A stretch of 64,000 nt of DNA from UBA11090 sp035560555 (lineage in GTDB: Bacteria > Spirochaetota > Spirochaetia > Treponematales > Rectinemataceae), in NCBI GenBank assembly GCA_035560555.1, contig DATMZF010000024.1:1-64000 (forward strand), given 5' to 3'. Shown one piece after another: positions 34,782-45,244 of this stretch (position 1 is its first letter; each line of letters begins with the position of its first letter). A program made the translations under genes and the position numbers. The notes below the pieces were generated by a model. The model worked only from the letters and a program-made list of their open reading frames with translations, had not been told where the DNA came from and ran no database searches.

Positions 34782-36782
34782 ATGGATATAGCTTCGCTTG
34801 GAAAGATCGCCGATTCCGTCCGCAGCCTGACTATCGACGCCGTGCAGAAAGCCAACTCCGGCCATCCCGGCCTCCCCATGGGCGCGGCCGAACTCGGCGC
34901 CTACCTCTATGGCGCCGCGATGAGCTACGACGCCGAGGATCCCTCATGGATCAACCGCGACCGATTCGTTTTGTCGGCCGGACACGGCTCCATGCTGCTC
35001 TATTCGATGCTCCACATGGCGGGATTCGCCCTCTCGCTCGACGACATCAAGAGCTTCCGCCAGGTCGGTTCCAAATGCCCCGGCCATCCCGAATACGGCG
35101 TCACTCCCGGCGTGGAGACCACGACGGGCCCGCTCGGACAGGGCATAGCCAACGCTGTGGGCATGGCCATCGGCGAGCGCATGATGGCGGCGAAGTTCAA
35201 TGCGCCCGACGCGAAAATTTTCGATCATTACACCTACACGCTCGTGGGCGACGGCTGCCTCCAGGAGGGCGTGGCTTCCGAAGCCTGCTCCCTCGCCGGC
35301 CACCTCGGCCTCGGCAAGCTCATCGCTTTCTACGATTCCAATTCGATCACCATCGACGGCTCCACGGCGATGGCTTTCACCGAGGATGTCGGAAAGCGCT
35401 TCGAAGCCTACGGCTGGCAGGTCCTGCGCGGCGACATGTACGATTTTGAGGGGCTGGCGGCGCTGACGGCAAAAGCCAAGGCCGAAACAGCCAGGCCCAG
35501 CCTCATCATCCTCAAGAGCGTCATAGGCAAGGGCGCGCCGACGAAGCAGGGCACGGCGGGCGTGCACGGCGCCGCCCTTGGCGACGAGGAAGTGGCAAAG
35601 ACCAAGGCGGCCCTCGGCCTCCCGTCCGACGCGTCCTTCTTCGTGGCCCCCGAAGCCTACGCCTTTTTCGAGAAGCGCAGGGTGGAACTCAAGGCGACCA
35701 AGGCGGCCTGGCAGAAAGCCTTCGAGGCCTGGGGAAAGGCCAACCCCGCCCTCTCCGAAGAATTGAGCGCCTGGTATTTCAACCGTCCGATGAGCCAACT
35801 CGAAATGCCCGGCTTCGCCCAGGGCGAAAAACTCGCCACGCGCGCCGCGTCGGGCAAATGCCTGACGGCCATAGCCAAGGCATGGCCCAATCTGGTCGGC
35901 GGCTCCGCGGATCTCACCAGCCCAAACGTCACCCAGCTTCCCGCCAACCCCTCAGGCCTGCCTCTCGATTTCGCGGCAAACAACCCCGGCGGCCGCTACA
36001 TCCGTTTCGGCGTTCGCGAGCACGGCATGGCGGCCATCGCCAACGGCCTCGCCCTCTACGGCGGCCTACGCCCCTTCGTCGCCACCTTCCTCGTCTTCGC
36101 CGATTATCTGCGTCCAGCGCTGCGCCTCGCCGCGCTGATGAAGCTGCCGGTCATCTATATCTTAACCCACGATTCCATCTTCGTGGGCGAGGATGGCCCG
36201 ACGCACGAACCCATCGAGACACTCGCCTCCCTCAGGGCGATACCCGGCCTGAACGTCCTCCGCCCCGCGGACGCCGAAGAGACGGCCGTGGCCTGGGAAA
36301 AGGCCATGGAGAGAACCGACGGCCCGACCGCCCTCCTTTTGAGCAGGCAGAATCTCCCCGTCTTCGCCAAGGAAGATCCCCTCTGGCAGGAGGGCATGGC
36401 TGTCGGCGCCTATGTGGCGCGCAACACGCCGAAAGAACCCGACATCGTCCTCGCGGCCTCAGGTTCCGAAGTTTCGCTCGCCATGAAAGCGGCCGAACTC
36501 GTGAACGCCCGGAAGCCCGGTCTCTCCATACGCGTCGTCTCGGTCCCCGACAGGAACGCCTTCTTCGCGGCTCCGGCGCCGATACGGGACGTTATTCTCT
36601 CCCCTCCGGCCAAGGTTTTCGTCGCTGAAGCGGGCATAGCGATGGGCTGGGAGAGAATAGCTCCCGCCGAACGCATTCTGTCCATCGAGCGTTTCGGCGA
36701 GTCGGGCCCCGCCGAGAAAGTCGCGGTTCACCTCGGTTTCACGCCCGAAGCATTCGCGGAGAAGATCCTCGGATCGCTCTGA
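34782..36782 (+). CDS. tkt: Transketolase
   Basis: A 666-residue thiamine-diphosphate enzyme of the non-oxidative pentose phosphate pathway. The TPP site is seen as GDGCLQEGVASEAC ... YDSNSITIDG, the central PYR domain as FVATFLVFADY, and the substrate loop as HDSIFVGEDGPTHEP. N-terminal ANSGHPGLPMGAA is typical. AAGGAG stands before the ATG. Full length and intact. The downstream dehydrogenase gene is 61 bp away and may be co-transcribed. Confidence 0.97.
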   Translation: MDIASLGKIADSVRSLTIDAVQKANSGHPGLPMGAAELGAYLYGAAMSYDAEDPSWINRDRFVLSAGHGSMLLYSMLHMAGFALSLDDIKSFRQVGSKCPGHPEYGVTPGVETTTGPLGQGIANAVGMAIGERMMAAKFNAPDAKIFDHYTYTLVGDGCLQEGVASEACSLAGHLGLGKLIAFYDSNSITIDGSTAMAFTEDVGKRFEAYGWQVLRGDMYDFEGLAALTAKAKAETARPSLIILKSVIGKGAPTKQGTAGVHGAALGDEEVAKTKAALGLPSDASFFVAPEAYAFFEKRRVELKATKAAWQKAFEAWGKANPALSEELSAWYFNRPMSQLEMPGFAQGEKLATRAASGKCLTAIAKAWPNLVGGSADLTSPNVTQLPANPSGLPLDFAANNPGGRYIRFGVREHGMAAIANGLALYGGLRPFVATFLVFADYLRPALRLAALMKLPVIYILTHDSIFVGEDGPTHEPIETLASLRAIPGLNVLRPADAEETAVAWEKAMERTDGPTALLLSRQNLPVFAKEDPLWQEGMAVGAYVARNTPKEPDIVLAASGSEVSLAMKAAELVNARKPGLSIRVVSVPDRNAFFAAPAPIRDVILSPPAKVFVAEAGIAMGWERIAPAERILSIERFGESGPAEKVAVHLGFTPEAFAEKILGSL

Positions 36783-36843
36783 GCCGCGACACCATCGCGA
36801 TGGACGCCACTACGCCGCGGATAAAACTCACGGCGGGAGGAAC

Positions 36844-37941
36844 ATGGATATGAGCGAAGACATACGGGTGAAACGCGAAAATTTGGAAGCTTTCTGCGCC
36901 GACGTATTCGTCAAGCTGGGATTGTCCAGGGAAGAAGCATCCGATTCGGCTGAGATACTGGTGGCGGCCGACGCCCGCGGCATCGGGAGCCATGGCGTCG
37001 GCCGCCTCTGGCGTTACGAGAATGGCATAAAAAAGGGTATCATGTCCGGCGGCGTGCGGCCCACGGTTCTTCGCGAAACCCCGATGTCCCTGGTGCTCGA
37101 CGCTCGCGGCGCCATGGGCCTGAGCCTGAGCAAGCGGACCATGAGACAGGTCATAGGAAAGGCCGAAACCGTCGGCGCGGCCTTCGCCTCCATCCGCAAC
37201 TCCAACCATTTCGGCATAGCGGGCTATTACACGGAAATGGCCGCCCGCCGCGACATGATAGGCATCTGCATGACCAACACGGCGGCCCTGGGCGTGCCGA
37301 CCTTCGGGCGGAGCGCCATGTTCGGCACGAACCCGATAGCGGTATCGGTGCCCGTCCTGGAAGGGAGGATGTTCACCCTCGACATGGCCACCACCTGCGT
37401 GACACGCGGCAAGGTCGAGGTCTACGACCGCGAAAACAAAGCCCTCCCCCTCGGCTGGGCCGTGGACACGAAGGGAAAGGAGACGGCCGATGCCCACGGC
37501 CTCCTCGAAGACATGCTTTTCCAGAGGGGCGGCGGCCTCTTGCCGCTAGGAGGCGAAGGCGAACGATTCAGCGGATACAAGGGCTATGGCCTGGCCGTCC
37601 TCGTAGACATCATGACGGCCATAACCTCGGGCGGCGTCTTCGGCAAATCGGTGATGGACAGCGAGGCCACATCGGCGCGGGTCTGCCATTTCTTCGGCGC
37701 CATTCGCCTGGATTTGTTCAGGGATCCCGAGGAACTGAAGACCGACGTGGGCCGCATGCTCGACGAACTGACCAGCGCCGAACCGGCGGAAGGCTGCGAC
37801 CGCGTCTATTACGCCGGGCTCAAGGAACACGAGTCCGAAGCCTTGAGCGACAGGATCGGCGTTGCCCTCACCGCGAAGGTCGCGGCCCAGCTCAAGCGCA
37901 TCGGCGACGATTTGGGAGTGACGTTTCCGCCTCAGCCCTGA
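36844..37941 (+). CDS. Ldh_2 family NAD(P)-dependent dehydrogenase
   Basis: A 365-residue enzyme of the malate/L-sulfolactate/ureidoglycolate dehydrogenase family, which is unrelated to classical lactate dehydrogenase. Recognised by DARGIGSHGVGRL, RNSNHFGIAGYYTEMA (catalytic His) and PIAVSVPVLEG. GGGAGG precedes the ATG. The oxidised substrate (malate, sulfolactate, a diketogulonate or similar) cannot be decided here. Stop overlaps the converging MarC gene by 10 bp. Confidence 0.9.
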   Translation: MDMSEDIRVKRENLEAFCADVFVKLGLSREEASDSAEILVAADARGIGSHGVGRLWRYENGIKKGIMSGGVRPTVLRETPMSLVLDARGAMGLSLSKRTMRQVIGKAETVGAAFASIRNSNHFGIAGYYTEMAARRDMIGICMTNTAALGVPTFGRSAMFGTNPIAVSVPVLEGRMFTLDMATTCVTRGKVEVYDRENKALPLGWAVDTKGKETADAHGLLEDMLFQRGGGLLPLGGEGERFSGYKGYGLAVLVDIMTAITSGGVFGKSVMDSEATSARVCHFFGAIRLDLFRDPEELKTDVGRMLDELTSAEPAEGCDRVYYAGLKEHESEALSDRIGVALTAKVAAQLKRIGDDLGVTFPPQP

Positions 37942-38537
37942 ATGATCCTTATGTAATTCGTGATTCCCCCAAGCAGCATATCCACCGATATGGCGGTCAG
38001 CACGAGCCCCATCAGCTTTTCTATGGCGCTGAGAAAGCGGTCACCCAGCCAGCCCTGAAGCTTGGACGATCCCAGAAAGGCGAGCGTCGTCACCGCTATC
38101 GCTATGAATATGGAGCCTATCCATTCGAGGGTGCGGTCGGGCGAGGATTTGGCCAGGAGCATCACCGTCGTCATGGCCGATGGACCCGCGATCAGGGGTA
38201 TGGCCAGCGGCACGATGAAGGGTTCGGCGCCCGCTTCGTCCTCGACGAGCTGTCCGCCCGATTTCGGGAACACCATGTTTATGGCGATGAGGAAAAGGAT
38301 GACGCCGCCGGCTATCCTCAGGGACTCGTCCGAGATGCTCACCGCGTCCAGGAAGACCGATCCGAAGAGGAGAAAGATGACCAGCGCGAGGAAAGCTATG
38401 GCGCACTCGCGGAATATGACGTGTTTTCTTCTGGCCGGCTCCACGTGCTTGAGCGAGGCGAGAAAGAGGGGAATGTTCCCCAATGGATCGGTGATGAGTA
38501 TGAGGAGTATCGTCGCCGACAGAAAGCTCTGTTTCAT
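37932..38537 (-). CDS. MarC family integral membrane protein
   Basis: A 201-residue protein with six membrane helices. The family signature is ITDPLGNIPLFLASLK near the N-terminus and PLAIPLIAGPSAMTTVMLL in the middle. Formerly linked to multiple antibiotic resistance; that role has not been upheld and the function is unknown. It lies 78 bp downstream of an EamA transporter gene on the same strand. Confidence 0.93.
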   Translation of the reverse strand: MKQSFLSATILLILITDPLGNIPLFLASLKHVEPARRKHVIFRECAIAFLALVIFLLFGSVFLDAVSISDESLRIAGGVILFLIAINMVFPKSGGQLVEDEAGAEPFIVPLAIPLIAGPSAMTTVMLLAKSSPDRTLEWIGSIFIAIAVTTLAFLGSSKLQGWLGDRFLSAIEKLMGLVLTAISVDMLLGGITNYIRIIQG

Positions 38538-38578
38538 GATGCCCTTCCTGATCTACCGCCCAGCATATCTTTTTCCGG

Positions 38579-38621
38579 CCTGTCTTTTCTAGCCCGCCAC
38601 CTTGACCTGTCTTTTCTAGCC
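38579..38621. repeat. 27 bp tandem duplication covering a stop codon
   Basis: CCTGTCTTTTCTAGCC occurs at 38579-38594 and again at 38606-38621, with a period of 27 bases. The right copy contains the TAG stop of the EamA gene (minus strand). Because 27 is divisible by three, the left copy carries an in-frame TAG as well. Confidence 0.8.
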
Positions 38622-39506
38622 TGTCGCCCTGGCCGAACGGCGCACGGAGACAAAGGAGGAGAGGAGAACAGCCGCGATAATCACGGCGCCGCCCATCATG
38701 GAACGGAAGCCCGGAACCTCGCCCGTCGCGAGGAATACCCATATCGGATTGAAGAGAGGCTCGATGACGGCGAGAAGCACGCTCTGCAGCGCCGTTATGC
38801 GCTGCAGGCTATAGGAAAGAAGGACGGCCGCCAAGCCGATCTGTATCACGCCGAGACAGCCGATCGCGAAGATCGATTTCATCGTGACGACGGGCGCCGG
38901 CAGGAAGAGCGATATCGCGCCGGCGATGAGGGCCGTGAAAAGATGCCCGAGCAGAAGGGAGTCGAGCGGGCGCGCGCTCCTCTGTTTTCTGAGGAGGACT
39001 ATATTAAGGGCAAAAGCCACGCCCGAAGCCACGGCCGCCAGGTCGCCAGCCATGTTCCCTTTGCCCAGCGAGTCGATGAAGAAAAGCAGCATTCCCCCGC
39101 AGATCCCGACGAGGGCGAGCCAGTCCTCGGCCTTGGGCGGCTCCTTGAGCACGACGGCGCTCATAAAGGCCACGTAGATGGGAGCCCCATACTGGAGGAG
39201 GATGGCGTTGGCCGATGTCGTGGTCTTGTTGGCGAAAACGAAGAGGAGCATCGTCGCGGCATAGGCCACCGCTGAAAGGATCTGGACGGCGGAAAAACTG
39301 AACTTCGGCTTTCCCTTCAGGAATAAGAAAATGAAAACGGCTGCTATGGCGCTGCGCCCTCCCGCTATGGCGAAGGGCTGCCAATCGATCAGCTTTATGA
39401 AAATGCCGGCAAGACTCCAGCAGAAGGCGCAGGCCACCATGGCCGCCATGCCCAATGTCTGCTGATGTTTTCCTTCCATGCCGATTTTCGCCGAATTCTT
39501 GTCCAT
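38616..39506 (-). CDS. EamA/DMT superfamily transporter
   Basis: A 296-residue protein with ten predicted membrane helices in two EamA repeats; FCWSLAGIFIKLI and LLQYGAPIYVAFMSAVVLKEPP are typical. The family exports metabolites such as amino acids or nucleosides; the substrate is not predictable. The short C-terminal tail and stop codon are part of a 27 bp duplication. Likely first gene of a unit with MarC. Confidence 0.9.
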   Translation of the reverse strand: MDKNSAKIGMEGKHQQTLGMAAMVACAFCWSLAGIFIKLIDWQPFAIAGGRSAIAAVFIFLFLKGKPKFSFSAVQILSAVAYAATMLLFVFANKTTTSANAILLQYGAPIYVAFMSAVVLKEPPKAEDWLALVGICGGMLLFFIDSLGKGNMAGDLAAVASGVAFALNIVLLRKQRSARPLDSLLLGHLFTALIAGAISLFLPAPVVTMKSIFAIGCLGVIQIGLAAVLLSYSLQRITALQSVLLAVIEPLFNPIWVFLATGEVPGFRSMMGGAVIIAAVLLSSFVSVRRSARATG

Positions 39507-39603
39507 GGGCGCGAGTCTAGCAGAAAAACGGAGCCTCGCAAAGAGAGAAACCTCGACGGCCTAATCAGGAGAGCCCGTTCCAGCCTTTCAAGCAATGCGG
39601 GCT

Positions 39604-39681
39604 ATTTTGTCGCGACGATGGCGTCGAAGGCGATGCCGAGGGCCATGAAGGCGAAAGCGGCGCATAAAAAGCGGCGGGACT
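39604..39681 (-). pseudogene. Possible remnant of a membrane transporter C-terminus
   Basis: In one minus-strand frame this stretch reads FSESRRFLCAAFAFMALG and so on to VATK and a stop, a single hydrophobic helix after basic residues, as at the end of LysE-type exporters. A stop codon just upstream and the absence of a start argue that it is a decayed fragment, between ettA and the EamA gene. Weak evidence from one helix only. Confidence 0.25.
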
Positions 39682-39719
39682 CGCTAAAAATTCAATTCCA
39701 CCGCTTTTTACCGTCAGTC

Positions 39720-41402
<1,683 letters not shown>

Positions 41403-41526
41403 AGCGGTACTATATCGAAAATCGCTTTTCTCGTCGCCCCCTGAAACATCCCAACAGGATCTTCAGGCAAAGACTAAAGAATGTTTCAAGAATGTCTTTC
41501 TATTCAAATATTATTATATTTCAGGA

Positions 41527-42288
41527 ATGAAATATGGCACACAAGCGCTGTCACTGATTCTCGGTCTCGGCGCCGCCCTCGGGCTCGGTTCCTGCGCGGG
41601 TAAACTCGACGCCCAGGCAGTCCAACCCTCACCCTCGGAAATGCTGCCATCTCCATCCCGAACCCTTCCCAAGGAGAATGCGATGACAAAGACTCCCGCT
41701 CCGCCTCCCCCCTGGTCGAACTCCCCGCTCTTCGAGAGCCATGACTACGCCAAGCCCCTCCCCCTCGCCGACGACAGCGGCCTCGAATACGCCGTGCTCG
41801 CCGGCGGCTGCTTCTGGTGTCTCGAAGCCGTCTACGAGAACCTCCCCGGCGTTGTCGACGTCGTTTCGGGCTACATCGGCGGATTCGCGCCCCGCCCTAC
41901 CTACGAATACGTATCCACGGGCGCCAGCGGCCATGCCGAGGCGGCGCGGATCGCCTTCGATCCCGCCCGCGTCAGCTATGATGAGCTTCTGAAATATTTC
42001 TGGAAGATACACAACCCCACGACGAAGGACCGCCAGGGCGCCGATATCGGCTCCCAGTACCGGTCGGCCATCTTCTACGCAAGCGAGAGCCAGAAAGCGA
42101 TAGCCCTCGCCTCGATTGAAAAACAGAAGCCCTGGTGGCCGGCCCCCATCGTCACGGAACTTCTGCCGGCGGGGGATTTCTGGATAGCCGAGGAATACCA
42201 CCAGGATTTCTACCGCCGCAATCCCAACTATGGCTACTGCGCCGTCGTCATCGCCCCAAAACTGAAAAAAGCCAGCTTCGGGGACTGA
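41527..42288 (+). CDS. msrA: Lipoprotein peptide-methionine (S)-S-oxide reductase
   Basis: A 253-residue MsrA that repairs oxidised methionine. The active site GGCFWC (C95) and the substrate signature GSQYRSAIFY and EYHQDF are intact. The first 23 residues form a lipoprotein signal (lipobox GLGSC, C23), followed by a Pro/Ser linker, so this form should be outside the cytoplasm. The ATG at 41527 has a poor ribosome binding site, whereas an in-frame ATG at 41683 (Met53) is preceded by AAGGAG at a good distance and would give a cytoplasmic form. Both may be used. Confidence 0.92.
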   Translation: MKYGTQALSLILGLGAALGLGSCAGKLDAQAVQPSPSEMLPSPSRTLPKENAMTKTPAPPPPWSNSPLFESHDYAKPLPLADDSGLEYAVLAGGCFWCLEAVYENLPGVVDVVSGYIGGFAPRPTYEYVSTGASGHAEAARIAFDPARVSYDELLKYFWKIHNPTTKDRQGADIGSQYRSAIFYASESQKAIALASIEKQKPWWPAPIVTELLPAGDFWIAEEYHQDFYRRNPNYGYCAVVIAPKLKKASFGD

Positions 42289-42290
42289 TC

Positions 42291-42815
42291 TCAGTACTTC
42301 CCGACCTGCCGCTGGAAGGCGTTCAGGTGGTTCATGGAACCGTTTTTCAGGTTGGTAAAAAGGGTTCTCAGATCCGCGTACTGGCTTCCCTGGATAAGCG
42401 GGCTCGCCAGGAATTTGTCATACATGGCGATATTGTCGATTTCCGCCTGCACCCCGGCCTTGAAGGCATCGAGGAGTGCGGCGGGCACCTGGACGTAATT
42501 GGTCGCCTCGTCCTTGGGAAACCGCAATTTGTAGGCGGCGAAGGCATCATTGAGCCAGGCAAGGTGGTTCTCTTCGGCGCCCTTGATATTGCTGAAGGGC
42601 CTGGCCGTACCGAACTTGGCCATTATGGCGACATATTCAGCGCGGGCGAAATACTCGTCCTGGGCGGCATAGAGGAGCATATCCTCTATGGTCAGGGAGT
42701 CGTCGGTCTTGGCGGCAGCGTTGCCGTAAGCCGCGAGGGTTCCGGCCGCTCCAGCCGCCGCGAGAGAAAGGGTAACCATCAGCGCGAAGGCGATGGCATG
42801 AACCGTTCTTTTCAT
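42291..42815 (-). CDS. Exported ferritin-like DUF2202 protein
   Basis: A 174-residue protein with an N-terminal signal peptide (MKRTVHAIAFALMVTLSLAA, no lipobox). The mature part is four-helical with the pattern of a di-metal carboxylate site: DEYFARAEYVAIM, GAEENHLAWL, AEIDNIAMYDKFL and SMNHLNAF, matching DUF2202. GGAG lies before the ATG at 42815. It faces msrA tail to tail with two bases between them; both might serve oxidative stress defence. Confidence 0.88.
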   Translation of the reverse strand: MKRTVHAIAFALMVTLSLAAAGAAGTLAAYGNAAAKTDDSLTIEDMLLYAAQDEYFARAEYVAIMAKFGTARPFSNIKGAEENHLAWLNDAFAAYKLRFPKDEATNYVQVPAALLDAFKAGVQAEIDNIAMYDKFLASPLIQGSQYADLRTLFTNLKNGSMNHLNAFQRQVGKY

Positions 42816-42982
42816 TGCGATACTCCTGCCTAACATTTTCGCCAAAGGATTCTTTCCGGTCTCCTAATGGCGGCATAAATATATAAGCAGGATTCATGCC
42901 AATAATAAAATAATAATCTATTCATTATGCAATATAGACATGCATAAGACTACAGAGAAGCTTGATAGTTAAGCGCATGTAA

Positions 42983-43005
42983 AAATGGGCAATACTTGCC
43001 CATTT
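42983..43005 (-). terminator. Terminator after nagB
   Basis: A perfect 10 bp stem (AAATGGGCAA with TTGCCCATTT) and a three-base loop directly after the nagB stop on the minus strand, ending in TTTTTACAT. Confidence 0.88.
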
Positions 43006-43006
43006 C

Positions 43007-43792
43007 CTAAAGATTGGCCGCTTCGATATCCTTGAAATAGCGGACGGTTCCCACTTTGAGCTCGAGCGTCGCGTCGTCGTCGCAGACGATGATGCCTTTC
43101 TCGTGAAGCTGCAGACAGCTGATCGTCCACATGTGGTTGACACCTTCCTCGATGGCGTGGCGCAGGGCTCGGGCCTTGTTCTGGCCATTCGCCAGCACGA
43201 GCACTTCCCTGGCGTCCATGACGGTGCCTATACCCACGGTGAGAGCCGTGGAAGGCACTTTCGCGGGATCGTCGTCGAAGAAGCGTCCATTGGCGAGTTT
43301 GGTGTCGAGCGTCAGGGTTTTAACGCGCGTCCGGGACGAAAGAGAGGAGCCGGGTTCGTTGAAGGCGAGATGGCCGTCGGGCCCTATGCCGCCCACGAAG
43401 AGGTCGATGCCTCCCGCCTGCTGGATCTTCGCTTCATATGAGGCGCATTCCGCGTCGAGATCGGCGGCCATGCCATCGAGAATATGGACATTCTCCGCGC
43501 GAATATCTATATGAGAAAAGAAATTGTCCCACATAAAGCGGTGGTAGCTCTGCGGATGTTCCTTCGGCAGACCGACGTACTCATCCATATTGAAGGTGAC
43601 GACATTCGCGAAAGAAACCAGTTTCGCGCGGTTCATCTCGATGAGACGGCGATACATTCCGAGAGGGGAAGATCCCGTGGGCAGACCGAGCGCGAAGGGG
43701 CGGCCCTCAGGCGCGCCATTGATTTTCGACGCGACATATTCCGCGGCCCACGAGGCCACGCCGCCGCCGTTCCGCTGAATTATCACTCGCAT
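43007..43792 (-). CDS. nagB: Glucosamine-6-phosphate deaminase
   Basis: A 261-residue enzyme that turns glucosamine 6-phosphate into fructose 6-phosphate and ammonia. Signatures: ALGLPTGSSPLGMYRRL, FNMDEYVGLP (catalytic Asp), GGIGPDGHLAFNEPGSS. Downstream partner of nagA in amino-sugar catabolism, 82 bp away, with a hairpin between. Length is normal. The operon ends at a strong terminator. Confidence 0.96.
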   Translation of the reverse strand: MRVIIQRNGGGVASWAAEYVASKINGAPEGRPFALGLPTGSSPLGMYRRLIEMNRAKLVSFANVVTFNMDEYVGLPKEHPQSYHRFMWDNFFSHIDIRAENVHILDGMAADLDAECASYEAKIQQAGGIDLFVGGIGPDGHLAFNEPGSSLSSRTRVKTLTLDTKLANGRFFDDDPAKVPSTALTVGIGTVMDAREVLVLANGQNKARALRHAIEEGVNHMWTISCLQLHEKGIIVCDDDATLELKVGTVRYFKDIEAANL

Positions 43793-43825
43793 TGTTGGCT
43801 CCTTTCAACGCTCGCGCGGGCTTTG

Positions 43826-43848
43826 GCGGTCGCCGAAGCGGCGATCGC
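43826..43848 (-). promoter_or_regulatory. Hairpin between nagA and nagB
   Basis: A 10 bp GC-rich stem (with one G-T pair) and a three-base loop lie between the nagA stop and nagB start on the minus strand. There is no T-run, so it may stabilise or process the mRNA rather than end it. Confidence 0.45.
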
Positions 43849-43874
43849 GTCAGCCGGTCGCGCCAGCGGCTTTT

Positions 43875-45041
43875 TCAAGCGGCAAAAACGAACTTGCCCT
43901 TGACCATGTTCATTATGACAGAGAAATCCGGCGACAGGATAGCCAGATCGGCATAAAATCCCGGACTTATCTCGCCGCGCTTGGGCAGTTTCAGGATGCG
44001 GGCCGGATTGGAAGACGCCATTTTTACGGCGACTTCGAGGGGGATGCCGAAGTGCACGAGGTTCTTGAGCCCCTCCAGCATGGTGAGAGAGCTGCCCGCG
44101 ATGATGTCGTCGGATTTTCTGTGAAAGAGCTTGTCGCTCAGGTAGACTTCCTCGTTGTTCGCCACGAAGGGGCCTTCGGGCTGCTCCGTGGGCTTGAGCG
44201 CGTCGGTGACGAGGACTATGTTGGTGTCGGGCTTGTCGCGCACGAGCAGCCGTATCAAGTCGGGATGCACGTGCCTGCCGTCCGCGATGATTTCGCAGCA
44301 GAGATCCGGCTGTATGAGGATCGCGCCCACGGCGTTAGGGTTGCGGTGATCGAGCCTGCTCATGGCGTTGAAAAAATGCGTCGAATGACGGATGCCGGCC
44401 TGCATTCCCTCGAGCATGTTCTCATAGCTCGCGTCGGTGTGGCCCGCCTGAAGGACAATGCCGACCTTGTTGCAGTAGAGGGCCAATTCGCGCATGCCCT
44501 TGAGTTCAGGTGCCACCGTCATGTTGATGATATGCCCCTCGCTCGCGCTGTAAAGCCTGTGCATGAGGTCCAGATCGACGGCGCGCACAAACTCGGGGCG
44601 CTGGACCCCGAGCCTGGCCGAGGATATGAAGGGACCTTCGAGGTGGACGCCGAGGATGGTGGCGCCTTTCTCCAGCCCCATGGCCGCCACTATCGAGCGA
44701 ATCCCCTTGACCATGTTCTCTTCGGACATGGGGTAAAGGGTGGGACAGAAGGCGGTCACGCCGAAAGCCGCCAGCTTTTCGGACATCTTGAGTATCGAAT
44801 CGGTGGAAAGGTCTTCGGTGCCATATCCCGCGAACCCATGGATGTGCGAATCGATGAGCCCTGGAACGAGGTATCCGCCTTCGGCGTCGATGATGGTATC
44901 CTCGGCGGAAAAATGTTTCTGGAGAAAACGGCGCTCAGAAAAGACATCGACGATAGTCTCCTCTTCTATGAGAACGGCGCTCTCCGGCATTTGAGCGTAG
45001 CCTGCGACAACGGTGGCATTGTGGATGCAAATCGATGACAT
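43875..45041 (-). CDS. nagA: N-acetylglucosamine-6-phosphate deacetylase
   Basis: A 388-residue amidohydrolase that removes the acetyl group from GlcNAc 6-phosphate. GLIDSHIHGFAGYGTED, GVHLEGPFIS (metal Glu), AGHTDASYENM and HFFNAM (His ligands), and VTDAL (catalytic Asp) are visible. First gene of the nagA-nagB unit, which feeds chitin or peptidoglycan sugar into glycolysis. A possible promoter TTTAAT-17-TATTAT lies upstream. No PTS or regulator gene is adjacent. Confidence 0.95.
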   Translation of the reverse strand: MSSICIHNATVVAGYAQMPESAVLIEEETIVDVFSERRFLQKHFSAEDTIIDAEGGYLVPGLIDSHIHGFAGYGTEDLSTDSILKMSEKLAAFGVTAFCPTLYPMSEENMVKGIRSIVAAMGLEKGATILGVHLEGPFISSARLGVQRPEFVRAVDLDLMHRLYSASEGHIINMTVAPELKGMRELALYCNKVGIVLQAGHTDASYENMLEGMQAGIRHSTHFFNAMSRLDHRNPNAVGAILIQPDLCCEIIADGRHVHPDLIRLLVRDKPDTNIVLVTDALKPTEQPEGPFVANNEEVYLSDKLFHRKSDDIIAGSSLTMLEGLKNLVHFGIPLEVAVKMASSNPARILKLPKRGEISPGFYADLAILSPDFSVIMNMVKGKFVFAA

Positions 45042-45182
45042 ATGACTCCCCGCGTATTCCGCTCATTTTATAATAATCAAAAAAGGAAAAACATTAAACC
45101 GATGGGAGGAGACGAAGCCGCATTAAAATCGACATCCCAGGAGTCCCAGGCCCGCGCGATGATGTCGGGAAACCGGGCGGGT

Positions 45183-45214
45183 AAAAAAGCGCCAAAGCGG
45201 AACGCTTTGGCGCT
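45183..45214 (-). terminator. Terminator after TPR protein gene
   Basis: A perfect 12 bp stem (45188-45199 with 45203-45214) with a GAA loop, followed by six T residues on the minus strand, 30 bases past the stop codon. Confidence 0.95.
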
Positions 45215-45244
45215 GTGGACTATTCAGGAAAAAGCGCGGCGCTT

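Noticed and set aside
44052..45038. 328-codon plus-strand open frame opposite nagA
   Set aside because: Shadow of nagA; no domain and no ribosome site.
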